Below are positions 55,723 to 64,000 of a DNA stretch of 64,000 bases, in pieces; positions within the stretch are counted from its first letter, which is position 1; each line of letters starts with the position of its first letter. The position numbers were made by a program, and so were the translations under genes. Below the pieces are notes generated by a model. The model saw only the letters and a list, made by a program, of their open reading frames with translations, had not been told where the DNA came from and ran no database searches. Where the stretch lies: NCBI RefSeq assembly GCF_003344865.1, contig NZ_CP031165.1:1116001-1180000 (forward strand). The letters run 5' to 3'. This DNA comes from Euzebya pacifica (lineage in GTDB: Bacteria; Actinomycetota; Nitriliruptoria; Euzebyales; Euzebyaceae).

Positions 55723-55935
55723 CGGCGCGATCGGGGGCTGCGTCGTCCATGGGCGGGAACCGGCGCGATCGGGGCCCAACCCACCCGGGCGTGGGTACCG
55801 GCACGATCGGGGCCGACCGCTCGGGCGGCCAACGGCGCGATCGGGGCCCAACCCACCCAGGCGTGGGTACCGGCACGATCGGGGGCTGCGTCGTCGTTGC
55901 GCGACGACGGGCACGATCGTGTCACTATTCGCGCG
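55723..55935. repeat. Array of short GCRCGATCGGGG repeats in a 405-base gap
   Basis: CGGCGCGATCGGGG or CGGCACGATCGGGG occurs at 55723, 55761, 55799, 55833 and 55871, spaced 34-38 bases, with a degenerate sixth copy near 55909. The stretches between are not unique: those at 55775 and 55847 are nearly identical (ACCCACCC-GGGCGTGGGTAC), 72 bases apart, and the first and fifth share GCTGCGTCGTC. The 405-base gap between the two CWB2 genes otherwise holds nothing I recognise. The last 130 bases contain the promoter and AAGGAG of the next gene. Confidence 0.7.
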
Positions 55936-56071
55936 CATCGCTCCGGTCCGACGGGGCGTCCCAGCACGGACGGGTGCTGCGTAACCTCACGGGCACGAGA
56001 CGCGTAGAACACCTCGATGGACGGGCGGGATCCCGCCGCAGGTCGAACACCGATTCCCGCAAGGAGCAGTC

Positions 56072-58915
56072 GTGAACACATCGTCATGGTCGCAAGTCGC
56101 TGGCCACCCCCGGGTGAGGGCGCTCGTCGCCCTTGTCGTCGCCGCGCTCACCGCAGCCGCGTTGGTCGCCGCGCCGACACCTGCAGAGGCCGCGTCGAGC
56201 TACGACAACGTCACCCAGGTCCTCGTCGACAACTTCGTGGACGCCGCCGTGGAGGTCGCCGCGGCCCGCACCCCGTTGGGCACCGACACGGTCGTCCTTG
56301 CCACCGCGGCCAACTTCCCCGACGGGCTGACCGCCTCCGCAGTCGCGGGCGACGTCGACGGGCCGGTGCTGTTCGTCGAGACCGACTCGCTGCCCGACGC
56401 CACCGCCGCGGAGATCGACCGGCTGCTCGACGCCGGCGACACCGTCTACGTCATGGGCGGCCCCTCCGCGATCAGCAACGCGGTCACCGACGAGCTGTCG
56501 GACTACACCGTCCAGCGGGTGGAGGGTCCGACCCGCCTGGAGACCGCCATCGCCGCGGCCGACCTGGTCGGCGTCCCCAGCGACGGCACCGTCCTGCTGG
56601 CCCGCGCCTTCGGCCCCGACGGTGCCGGCACCACGTCGGACCGCACCACCGGCTGGGTCGACGCGATCAGCTGCGGGGCCTACGCCGCCGCCAACGAGAT
56701 CCCGATCTACCTGACCGAGACCGACCGGCTGAGCGACGCAACCGCCGCGGCGATCGAGGCCTCCAGCGCCACCGACGTGATCATCTGCGGTGGCACGGCC
56801 GCCGTGAACACCACCGTGTCGGACGCGCTGCGCGCGCTCGGCCTCCAGGTCGACCGCGTGGAGGGCCCCACCCGCGTGGAGACCGCCATCGACGCCGCGC
56901 AGCAGCTGTTCGGCTTCACCAGCGCCGGCGGCCACGAGTTCACCGTCATCAACGGCTACGGCGAGAACTTCGGCTACGGGCTGGCCGCCGCTCCCCTCGG
57001 TGACCCGATCCTGATGGTCGGCACCTCCGAGCCGACGGACTGCAACGACGCCACCCAGCCGTCCCGCGAGACCCTGTGCTACCTCGGCACCGGCACCAGC
57101 ACCACCCCGGCGAACCTGCTGGTCATGGGTGACGAGACCGTCATCCGCGACACCGTCTCCAACGCCGTGGGCGAGGCCGCCGGTGGCGAGGAGACCGACG
57201 ATCCCAGCCAGTTCCCCGCCCTCCCCGCCCCCGACGACGTCGACGCGGTCGACGACATCGACGACGACGGCACCCGCGCGACCGTGACGTGGGACGAGGT
57301 CGCCGACCCCAACGACATCCTCCTCGGCTACAACGTCTACGTCGACGGCGAGAAGCAGGGGACGTCCACCCCGACCGTCGCCGGCGACATCGAGACCTAC
57401 ATGCTGTCCGACCTCACCGCCGAGGAGGAGGTCACCGTCACCGTGACCACCCTCGACGCCGCCGAGCGCGAGTCCGATCCGTCCGCCGGCGCCACGGTCA
57501 CCCCGACCGACGAGGTCCCCGCTGCCCTGGGTGCCTTCGACGCCAACGCCGGAAACGGCGAGGTCACCCTCTCGTGGGAGCGCGGGCCGGCCGACACCGC
57601 CGAGTACGTGCTGTCACGCAGCACCAACGCGACCTGCCCCGGCGGCACGTACGCCGAGGTGGAAACCATCACCGACGAGCGTCGAACCACCTACGTCGAC
57701 GGTGACGTCACCAACGCCATGACCTACTGCTACCAGCTGGTCGTGGTGGACGAGGCCGACCAGGAGAGCGACCCCGCCAACGCCGGTCCGGTCACCCCCA
57801 ACGTGGGCACCCCACAGGTCTCCATCCAGTACCCCTCCAGCGACGACACCGTGTACTACGGGCCGGATCTCGTCGTGGAGTACACCGTCACCGACACCGA
57901 CACCGATCCGGAGGACCTCAAGGCCACCTGGCAGGTGTCCTACGACGGCGGCGCCGGTCCCTACGTCGACATGGTCAACGGCACCAACGTCGCCGTGGAC
58001 TTCGTGGAGGCCGACGACGACGGCAAGGCCACGTTCGTGGCCCGCATGTGCCCGGTCAACGACAGCACCTCCACCAACTGCATCCGCGACGCCGTGGACA
58101 GCAACCTCCGCCTTCGAGTCAACGTGACGGACGGCACGACCACGGAGCGGGCCTTCACGCCCGACCTCGACCTCGTGCGCAACCCCCCGCCCGTCGAGGG
58201 GCTTGCCGTGACCGACGCCGCCGGCCAGGTCAACCTGGAGTGGGAACGCGTCCCCGTACCCTCGACCCTCGTGTCCGGCTACCGCATCGAGCGGGCCGAG
58301 GTCCGTGTCCAGTCCGATGACGAGGACGCGGGCGTGGAGGTCTGCGACCTGGCGGTGCAGTACGACGACGTGCAGGGCAGCCCGGTCCCGCAGCCCGCGA
58401 GCGGTGCCACGGTGACGTTCACCGACCCGACGGTCGACGAGGAAGACGGGCTGTCGGACTTCGTGTACTGCTACCGCGTGTACACGGTGCGGGCGACCCC
58501 GACGCTGGAGAGCCCCAGCCGCCTGGGTGCGGGCAACCCGCTGGAGACCGCCGGAGTGGGCGTCACCATCACCGATCCGGCCAACAACGGCAGCCTCGAC
58601 ACCGGCACCCGCGAGACCATCAGCTACAAGCTGGACATCCCCGACGGGCAGACGGTCAGCAGCGTCTCGCTGTACTACTGCGTCGACTACGGCCGCGCCA
58701 ACCCGCTGGCCGACCCGGCCTGTCAGGACTCGGGCGGGTTCACCCAGATCACGGCCGCCAACGGCCTGGTCGGGACCCCCTCGACGGCCGACGGCACCAA
58801 CAGCGTCCAGTGGGACGTGCCAGCCAGCATCAACCAGGGCGACACCGAGGAAGGCGCCATCGAGGTGCGCACCAGCGGCGGCAACGGACGGGTCATCGGG
58901 ATCCTGTTCGTCTGA
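56072..58915 (+). CDS. Large secreted CWB2 and fibronectin-type III surface protein
   Basis: A 947-residue exported protein. A signal peptide (residues 1-42, ending PTPAEAASS) is followed by CWB2 units at about 50-370, with VVLATAANFPDGLTASAVAG, YVMGGPSAISNAV, RVEGPTRLETAIAAA and RVEGPTRVETAIDAA. Fibronectin-III-like modules come next (about 380-472 with ATVTWDEVADPNDILLGYNVYVDG, and about 475-575 with VTLSWERGPADTAEYVLSRS), then an Ig-like beta domain (585-700) and a third FnIII-like module (about 702-805). The C-terminus has further beta structure with cysteines. It probably projects from the wall. GTG 56072 has AAGGAG six bases upstream. A 13-bp hairpin follows the stop. Confidence 0.85.
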   Translation: MNTSSWSQVAGHPRVRALVALVVAALTAAALVAAPTPAEAASSYDNVTQVLVDNFVDAAVEVAAARTPLGTDTVVLATAANFPDGLTASAVAGDVDGPVLFVETDSLPDATAAEIDRLLDAGDTVYVMGGPSAISNAVTDELSDYTVQRVEGPTRLETAIAAADLVGVPSDGTVLLARAFGPDGAGTTSDRTTGWVDAISCGAYAAANEIPIYLTETDRLSDATAAAIEASSATDVIICGGTAAVNTTVSDALRALGLQVDRVEGPTRVETAIDAAQQLFGFTSAGGHEFTVINGYGENFGYGLAAAPLGDPILMVGTSEPTDCNDATQPSRETLCYLGTGTSTTPANLLVMGDETVIRDTVSNAVGEAAGGEETDDPSQFPALPAPDDVDAVDDIDDDGTRATVTWDEVADPNDILLGYNVYVDGEKQGTSTPTVAGDIETYMLSDLTAEEEVTVTVTTLDAAERESDPSAGATVTPTDEVPAALGAFDANAGNGEVTLSWERGPADTAEYVLSRSTNATCPGGTYAEVETITDERRTTYVDGDVTNAMTYCYQLVVVDEADQESDPANAGPVTPNVGTPQVSIQYPSSDDTVYYGPDLVVEYTVTDTDTDPEDLKATWQVSYDGGAGPYVDMVNGTNVAVDFVEADDDGKATFVARMCPVNDSTSTNCIRDAVDSNLRLRVNVTDGTTTERAFTPDLDLVRNPPPVEGLAVTDAAGQVNLEWERVPVPSTLVSGYRIERAEVRVQSDDEDAGVEVCDLAVQYDDVQGSPVPQPASGATVTFTDPTVDEEDGLSDFVYCYRVYTVRATPTLESPSRLGAGNPLETAGVGVTITDPANNGSLDTGTRETISYKLDIPDGQTVSSVSLYYCVDYGRANPLADPACQDSGGFTQITAANGLVGTPSTADGTNSVQWDVPASINQGDTEEGAIEVRTSGGNGRVIGILFV

Positions 58916-58959
58916 CCTCGCTGCACAGGCCCTGTCCTGACACCACGTCCTGACGCCAC

Positions 58960-58988
58960 AACGCCCGCCGGTCCGACCGGCGGGCGTT
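58960..58988 (+). terminator. Strong hairpin after the FnIII-CWB2 gene
   Basis: AACGCCCGCCGGT at 58960-58972 pairs perfectly with ACCGGCGGGCGTT at 58976-58988 around the loop CCG. It lies 45 bases after the stop and separates this gene from the ABC exporter. It ends in TT but lacks a longer T-run. Confidence 0.6.
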
Positions 58989-59070
58989 CGTCGTGGGAGC
59001 GCCCGTTCGTGCCACCGTCCGTCGGGTCAGCCGCTCGGGGCGCCACCGCTGGCACACTGGGTGACCACAC

Positions 59071-59931
59071 ATGAGCACTCCCACCGCTGTGGCCAGCGAG
59101 GTGTGGCAATCCCGTGACCTGCTGCGGAACCTGATCTCCAAGGAGCTCAAGGTTCGTTACAAGGGGTCGGTCCTGGGATTCGCCTGGTCCCTGGTCACCC
59201 CGCTCCTCATGGCCGCCGTCTTCACGGTGGTCTTCGCCACGTTCCTGCGTGTCCCGTTCGGCAACGGCAACTTCACGGTGTTCTTCCTCGCCGGCTACCT
59301 GGTGTGGCAGTTCTTCCAGAACTCCGTCACCGCGTCGGCCGGCTCGATCATCGGCAACGGCCCGCTGATCTCGAAGGTCTACTTCCCGCGCGAGCTGATC
59401 CCGTTCTCGTTGGTCATCTCCCAGGGGGTGCACCTGCTGCTGGCGCTGCTGGCCGTCACCCCGCTGATCCTGTACTACCGCGGCTTCCACCCGCAGCTGC
59501 TGCCCGCCATCGTGGCGGCGCTGCTGCTGATCAGCGTGTTCACCGCCGGCGTGTCGATGCTGTTCGGCGCCCTGACGGTGAAGTTCCGCGACCTGCTGGA
59601 GCTGCTGCAGGTCATGATGATGACGTGGTTCTACCTGACCCCCGTCATCTACTCCATCGAGACGATCCGGGGTCTCGAGAACGGCGAGCGGTGGGTCGAC
59701 GTGCTCCGGTTGAACCCGATGACGTGGTTCGCCGAGCTGTTCCACACCCTGCTGTACGGCATCGCGCTGCCCATCGATCCGGGTGACCCCACCGGAGGGG
59801 TCCCACACCCGCCGCCGACGATCCCCGACCTCGCGACCTGGCTGTGGTGCCTCGGCTGGGCCGTGTTCGCGTTCACCGTCGGCTACGTGGTGTTCCGCCG
59901 CTCCGCCTCGAGCTTCGTGAAGGAGATCTGA
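59071..59931 (+). CDS. wzm: ABC-2 polysaccharide exporter permease (Wzm type)
   Basis: A 286-residue membrane protein with six predicted helices and the ABC-2 permease pattern: LLRNLISKELKVRYKGSVLGFAWSLVTPLLM near the N-terminus, SAGSIIGNGPLISKVYFPRELIP in the middle and WFYLTPVIYSIETI before a long loop. It is the usual size for Wzm/TagG-type permeases that export lipid-linked polysaccharides or teichoic-acid-like polymers. It is followed three bases later by its ATP-binding partner and then by a glycosyltransferase that overlaps it, forming an exporter operon. ATG 59071 has a short upstream region with CACACT. The exported polymer is unknown. Confidence 0.85.
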   Translation: MSTPTAVASEVWQSRDLLRNLISKELKVRYKGSVLGFAWSLVTPLLMAAVFTVVFATFLRVPFGNGNFTVFFLAGYLVWQFFQNSVTASAGSIIGNGPLISKVYFPRELIPFSLVISQGVHLLLALLAVTPLILYYRGFHPQLLPAIVAALLLISVFTAGVSMLFGALTVKFRDLLELLQVMMMTWFYLTPVIYSIETIRGLENGERWVDVLRLNPMTWFAELFHTLLYGIALPIDPGDPTGGVPHPPPTIPDLATWLWCLGWAVFAFTVGYVVFRRSASSFVKEI

Positions 59932-59934
59932 CCG

Positions 59935-61386
59935 ATGGCACGCACCCCCGCCATCCGGGTGGACGGCCTCCACGAGATCTTCAAGATCTACGACGAGGCG
60001 CCCCCGGGTATCAAGGAGCGGCTGACCAGCTTCCGCCGCGCCCACTACAAGGAGTTCCACGCCCTCGACGGCGTCACCCTGGACATCATGCCGGGCGAGC
60101 GGGTCGGCCTGATCGGCCACAACGGCTCGGGCAAGTCCACCCTCCTCAAGTGCATGGCACGGATCCTGCCCGCCGATCGCGGGACCGTGGAGGTCAACGG
60201 CCGCATCGCCACCCTCCTGGAGCTCGGTGCCGGGTTCAGCCCCGAGCTGACCGGCCGCGAGAACATGTACCTCAACGGCTCGATCCTCGGACTGTCCCGG
60301 GCACAGGTGAACGAGAGCTTCGACCGCATCGTCGACTTCGCGGGGGTCCGCGACTTCATCGACACGCCGGTCAAGAACTACTCGTCGGGCATGTACGTCC
60401 GCCTCGGCTTCGCGATCGCCGTGCACGTCGACCCCGACATCCTGCTGGTCGACGAGGTGCTCGCCGTCGGTGACCAGACCTTCCAGGAACGGTCGCTGTC
60501 GCGCATGCAGGCCTTCGCCGACGCCGGCAAGACCGTGGTGCTGGTCAGCCACGACCTCGGGTCCATCGAGTCGCTGTGCGACCGCGTCATCCTGCTGGAA
60601 GCCGGGAAGGTCGTCTTCGACGGCCCGTCGGCGCAGGCCTTGGCGGAGTACCAGCGCCGGTTGGCCGCCGGCCACGGCGCCACCCTGGAGGTGCCCGACC
60701 TCCCCGAGCTGTCCCCCCACGCCAAGGAGGGGGAGGAGGAAGACGACGAGGACGTCGTCGACCCGCTGACCCACGCGGTGACGATCGACGACGTGTCGCT
60801 GGAGGTCCTCGACGACGCCGCGGACTCCATCGTCGGTGAGGGCATCGACACCACCGCCCCGGTCGCCCGGCCCGGCAGCCGTGCCCGTCTCGTGGTCACG
60901 GCCACGCCGACCGAGCAGCTCGTCGGCGACGGGGGCCTGTACGTCCGCGTGGCGGTCCGCCGTCCCGACCTGAACACCACGCTGTACGAGTCCCGGACGT
61001 CCTACCGCGTGCAGTACGTCGCCCCGCCCCCTCCGGGGGCATCCTTCACCGCCACCGTCCAGCTGTCGCTCAACGTGCTGTCGGGGACCTACCTGTTCGA
61101 CGTCGAGATCGGCAACGCCGAGACCGAAGCGGTGCACGCCGTGGCCGACAGCGCCGCGCGGGTCGTCGTGCACGGCGACCCGTGGGACGTCGGGATCGCG
61201 CCGCTCGACATGCGCTTCGACCTCGACAACCCCGAGGGTGTCTGGCCACCGGACAGCGAACCACCGGCGATCGCCGAGGGGGGACCACGCGAGCATCCGA
61301 ACCCGCTGTGGCGGCCCGGCCAGGACGCCCCCACGGCCCGGGTCGACGCCCGCACGTCGCACCCGGCAGACGAGGCCGCTCGGTGA
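59935..61386 (+). CDS. wzt: ABC exporter ATP-binding protein with C-terminal polymer-binding domain (Wzt type)
   Basis: A 483-residue protein. The ATPase domain (about 15-245) has Walker A GLIGHNGSGKSTLLK, signature NYSSGMYVRLGFA, Walker B ILLVDEVLAVGD and the switch histidine in LVSHDLGS. The last 240 residues start with an acidic stretch (EGEEEDDEDVVD) and continue as a beta-sandwich with HAVTIDDVSLEVLDD and TVQLSLNVLSGTYLFDVEIGN, like Wzt_C domains that recognise the finished chain end. This suggests export of a capped or modified polysaccharide. The C-terminal 45 residues are disordered. Its GTGA overlap with the next GT2 gene supports joint work. Confidence 0.85.
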   Translation: MARTPAIRVDGLHEIFKIYDEAPPGIKERLTSFRRAHYKEFHALDGVTLDIMPGERVGLIGHNGSGKSTLLKCMARILPADRGTVEVNGRIATLLELGAGFSPELTGRENMYLNGSILGLSRAQVNESFDRIVDFAGVRDFIDTPVKNYSSGMYVRLGFAIAVHVDPDILLVDEVLAVGDQTFQERSLSRMQAFADAGKTVVLVSHDLGSIESLCDRVILLEAGKVVFDGPSAQALAEYQRRLAAGHGATLEVPDLPELSPHAKEGEEEDDEDVVDPLTHAVTIDDVSLEVLDDAADSIVGEGIDTTAPVARPGSRARLVVTATPTEQLVGDGGLYVRVAVRRPDLNTTLYESRTSYRVQYVAPPPPGASFTATVQLSLNVLSGTYLFDVEIGNAETEAVHAVADSAARVVVHGDPWDVGIAPLDMRFDLDNPEGVWPPDSEPPAIAEGGPREHPNPLWRPGQDAPTARVDARTSHPADEAAR

Positions 61387-62432
61387 AGGTGACCGCCTGC
61401 GTGGTGTCCTACAACACCGCCGAGCACCTGCCGGGTGCGCTCGAGAGCCTGCTGGCCCAGACCCATCCGGACCTGCACATCGTCGTGGTCGACAACGACT
61501 CCCACGACGGCTCGGCCGACGTCGCCCGCCGCTACGGCGACGTCGAGGTCATCGCCAACCGCACCAACAACGGGTTCGCCGGCGGGGCCAACCAGGGGAT
61601 CGCGAGGGCCACCGACGGCGCGTTCTTCGTCCTCAACCCCGACGTCCGACTGGCCCCCGACCACATCGCCAACGCCGTGGCCGCCATGCAGGACAACGAC
61701 CGCATCGCGGCGGTCCAGGGACGCCTGTGGCGCATGAGCGAGGCCGACCACGCACAGCCGGCGATGATCGACGGCCACCGGATGATCGACACGACCGGCC
61801 ACACCGCCCACACCAACCGGGTGTTCCGCAACCGTGGTGGTGGCGAACCCGACGACGGTCGCTACGACGACCCCGCCGACATCTTCGGCATCTCCGGCTG
61901 CGCCGGCCTGTACCGCCTCGATGCCCTCCACGACGTGGCCGTCGACGGTGAGGTCTACGACGAGGACCTCTTCGCCTTCTTCGAGGACGTCGACCTGGAC
62001 TGGCGGCTGAAGGCCCGTGGGTGGCGCACGCGCTACACCCCCGACGCCACCGGCCTGCACGAACGCGGTGGCCAGTTCGCCCGTCGCTCGCGGTTCGTCG
62101 AACGGCTCAGCTACCGCAACTGGTTCCTCGTCGTGCTCAAGAACGACGACCCCGTGTCCCTGCTGCGCCAGGGCCACCTCTTCGCCGCCACCACGTGGCT
62201 GCGAACGGTGGACATCGCCGTCACCGTGCCGTCGGCGTTCGCCCTCGCCGTCGCCGATGACGTCCGCATGGCACCTGCGTTCCTGCGCAAGCGTGCCGCC
62301 ATCGATGCCCGTCGCACCGTCGACAACGCCGACATCGTGGACGAGTGGTTCGGCGACTTCGACTACCGCGCATGGTTCGCCGAACGTTTCGGCAGGTCCA
62401 CGCTCGGTCGCAAGCTGCACACCACCCGCTGA
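61383..62432 (+). CDS. GT2 glycosyltransferase downstream of the ABC exporter
   Basis: A 349-residue GT-A enzyme with VTACVVSYNTAEHLPGALESLLAQ, VVDNDSHDGS, VIANRTNNGFAGGANQGI, FFVLNPDVRLAPDHI, ISGCAGLYRLDALHDV and LFAFFEDVDLDWRLKARGW. The last motif is shared with the WbbL-like enzyme and the GT2 half of the 49483 gene, so all three belong to the rhamnosyltransferase-like GT2 group. The GTG start overlaps the wzt stop by four bases. No membrane helix is clear. The acceptor is probably the exported polymer. Confidence 0.8.
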   Translation: MKVTACVVSYNTAEHLPGALESLLAQTHPDLHIVVVDNDSHDGSADVARRYGDVEVIANRTNNGFAGGANQGIARATDGAFFVLNPDVRLAPDHIANAVAAMQDNDRIAAVQGRLWRMSEADHAQPAMIDGHRMIDTTGHTAHTNRVFRNRGGGEPDDGRYDDPADIFGISGCAGLYRLDALHDVAVDGEVYDEDLFAFFEDVDLDWRLKARGWRTRYTPDATGLHERGGQFARRSRFVERLSYRNWFLVVLKNDDPVSLLRQGHLFAATTWLRTVDIAVTVPSAFALAVADDVRMAPAFLRKRAAIDARRTVDNADIVDEWFGDFDYRAWFAERFGRSTLGRKLHTTR

Positions 62433-62556
62433 CGTCGTCGGCGGGTCCCCGCCCCGGGCCGTCGGGACGGGCTGACCAGACGGGCTGGGCCTGCACCGAT
62501 CGGCGTGCCGGCCCGCCTACTATCGCCAGAACTCCAACCCTCCAGGGAGCCTCGTC

Positions 62557-64000
62557 ATGAGCGATATCGAGTTCCGGGTCGACAAGGCCTTCTCCAGCGC
62601 TGTGGAGCAGCAGCTGGACGAACAGCGAGAGATCCGTCGGCTGGTCTCCCGGGTCGACGAGAGCCTGATCGCGCTGTCCGACGGCATGGTCGACCTGTCG
62701 GGACAGCTGTCCGCGGCCACCGACCGGCCCGACCGGGCCGCCGTGACGCCCGAGGACCTCGAGCAGGCCCGGCAGGAGCTGGCCGACCACATCACCCGGG
62801 TGTCGGACCGCATCGGTGACGTCAGCCGCCAGCTGTCGGAACGACGGGACGACGGCGAGCTGGCCTCGACCCTCTCGGCCACCCGCGCGGACCTGCTGGA
62901 GGCCATGGCACGGCTCGAACGGCAGTCCGCCCCCGTCGCCGAGGCCGTCGACGAGAGCCGCCGCGAGGTCGTCGCGGCGTTGCGTCGGATCTCCGATGTG
63001 GTGGACGCCAACCGCGACGAGGCCTGGGTCGAGGCGGTCGGCCGGCTCGACGAGGTCATCGGTGCGCTGCGAACCCAGACGGCGGACGATCGGGCGGCCA
63101 CCGAGCGGTCGGTGGACGAGCTGCGAGCCCGCGCCGAGGACGCGCTGGCGTCGATGGAGTCCGCAGCGGAGGGTCGGCTGGCCGATGCCGCCGAACGCGC
63201 CGCCGCCCGCCTGGTCGAGGTGGCCGAGGAGTCCGGTGACCGCAGCGCCACGGCGGTCCAGCAAGCGTCCATCGCGGCCGAACGTGCTGCTGCTGCGGCC
63301 TCGGAGGCCGCCGAGCGGGCCGGCGAGGCGGCCGCTGACGCCGCCCGATCCGCCGCTGCAGAGGCCAGCAGCACCATCGAGCAGGCCGCCGCGGCAGCCG
63401 CGAGCGCCGCCGAGCGGTCCTCGACCGAGGCCAGGACCGCTGTCGAGCAGGCCGCTGCGGCCGCCAGCAGCGCCGCCGAACGGGCGGCTGAGGAATCGGC
63501 GGCTGCTGCAGCGACCGCCGCCGACCGTGCGTCGGCAGCGGCCACGGAGGCCGTGCAGGCCGCCGCACGCGCGGCCGTCGAGGCCAGCGAGACGGCGTCG
63601 GCATCCGCCGAGCAGGCCGTCAGCACCGCCGCCGACGGCATGGCCGTCCTCGCCCGGGACCTGACCGACCGCAGCGGCGAAACGGTGGAGGAGGTCCGCG
63701 AGATCCACCGGGTGATCGACCTCACCGCCAAGGACATCGCCGAACGGCACGCCGACGTCGCCGACCGGCTGGCCGAGGTGGCGCAGGTGGCCAGCGCGTT
63801 GCCGCCGGAGCTGCGCGGCACCCTCGACGACATCGCCGGTCGGCTGACCGCCCTCGTCGAGCAGCAGCGCGGGGACGCCGCGGAGGCGATGGAGCGCATC
63901 GCCTCGGGCCGAGGGGCCACTCCCGAAGAGGTCCGTGCCCTCGTCGAGGACCTGACGGCCAGCATGGACCGCGCGGTCAGCGTTCGGTTCGCCGACCTCG
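62557..64000 (+). CDS. Long alanine-rich coiled-coil protein, 3' end outside the window
   Basis: The frame runs open from ATG 62557 (AGGGAG eight bases upstream) to the window end, at least 481 residues without a stop. There is no signal peptide or membrane segment. The protein is almost entirely helical and heptad-like: VDKAFSSAVEQQLDEQREIRRLVSRV at the start, then ARADLLEAMARLERQ, and a central block (about 230-360) of repeated AAERAAAAASEAAERAGEAAADAA-type units of roughly 11 residues. Such proteins act as cytoskeletal scaffolds, polar organisers or chemoreceptor-like rods. No family is assigned. A TACTAT box lies at 62518-62523. Confidence 0.75.
   Translation, partial: MSDIEFRVDKAFSSAVEQQLDEQREIRRLVSRVDESLIALSDGMVDLSGQLSAATDRPDRAAVTPEDLEQARQELADHITRVSDRIGDVSRQLSERRDDGELASTLSATRADLLEAMARLERQSAPVAEAVDESRREVVAALRRISDVVDANRDEAWVEAVGRLDEVIGALRTQTADDRAATERSVDELRARAEDALASMESAAEGRLADAAERAAARLVEVAEESGDRSATAVQQASIAAERAAAAASEAAERAGEAAADAARSAAAEASSTIEQAAAAAASAAERSSTEARTAVEQAAAAASSAAERAAEESAAAAATAADRASAAATEAVQAAARAAVEASETASASAEQAVSTAADGMAVLARDLTDRSGETVEEVREIHRVIDLTAKDIAERHADVADRLAEVAQVASALPPELRGTLDDIAGRLTALVEQQRGDAAEAMERIASGRGATPEEVRALVEDLTASMDRAVSVRFADL

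Noticed and set aside
55723..55935. CRISPR-like array (14-bp repeats every 34-38 bases)
   Set aside because: Repeats are too short, the intervening sequences are not unique (two are nearly identical and two share their start), and no cas gene is nearby. It is better described as a degenerate tandem repeat.

Overview
The window is one continuous piece of a high-GC (about 70 %) actinobacterial chromosome. Genes are dense, spacers are short, and GTG and TTG starts are frequent. Four surface proteins carrying clostridial-type cell-wall-binding repeats (CWB2), plus LCP, Septum_form and TIGR03089 family genes, fit a deep-branching actinobacterium of the Nitriliruptoria/Euzebya kind. That placement is an inference from gene content. 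I recognise no rRNA, tRNA, insertion sequence, prophage or CRISPR array. I list 51 coding regions, the first and last cut by the window edges.

Region 1 (about 0.3-8.8 kb) is a leucine-degradation cluster: both subunits of methylcrotonyl-CoA carboxylase, methylglutaconyl-CoA hydratase, HMG-CoA lyase and an acyl-CoA dehydrogenase that would supply the first step. It is interrupted by small membrane proteins and a DUF3105 gene. Region 2 (9-19 kb) is mixed: a TPR-GGDEF protein, an MgtE-type transporter coupled to a PhoU/RCK_C regulator, a secreted CAP protein, a thioesterase, a secreted M14 peptidase, the ribosome-assembly GTPase RsgA with a possible leader peptide, and a TIGR03089 gene divergent from an LCP ligase.

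Region 3 (19-40 kb) is rich in envelope-glycan genes: LCP, RmlA, RmlB, RmlD, a WbbL-like rhamnosyltransferase, a SpoIID-CWB2 protein, further glycosyltransferases, UDP-glucuronate decarboxylase, a membrane-tethered sigma factor and a sugar nucleotidyltransferase. An EF-G2 gene, a cation efflux gene, a septum-formation protein and RarA lie among them. Region 4 (40-47 kb) has a CWB2 protein, a Ser/Thr kinase with a polyproline tail, a CopC-CopD-Cys/His-rich fusion overlapping the kinase by one base, and a zinc-ribbon metallopeptidase. Region 5 (47-64 kb) returns to surface glycans: GT4, GT2, a two-domain GT2-GT4 enzyme, a GT-C-like membrane protein, two more CWB2 proteins, a Wzm/Wzt-type ABC exporter with a GT2, and a long alanine-rich coiled-coil protein running off the end.

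Two expression habits recur. Many free-standing genes have a TANNNT -10-like box only 6-10 nt before the start codon and no Shine-Dalgarno, which points to leaderless transcripts. Genes inside operons are joined by four-base GTGA or ATGA overlaps. Several intergenic regions carry unrelated short tandem or paired repeats whose period is repeatedly 72-74 bp. The strongest system-level idea is that these glycosyltransferases and the ABC exporter make the wall polymer to which the CWB2 proteins anchor, by analogy with clostridial S-layer loci. The most unusual single gene is the CopC-CopD-Cys/His-rich fusion.
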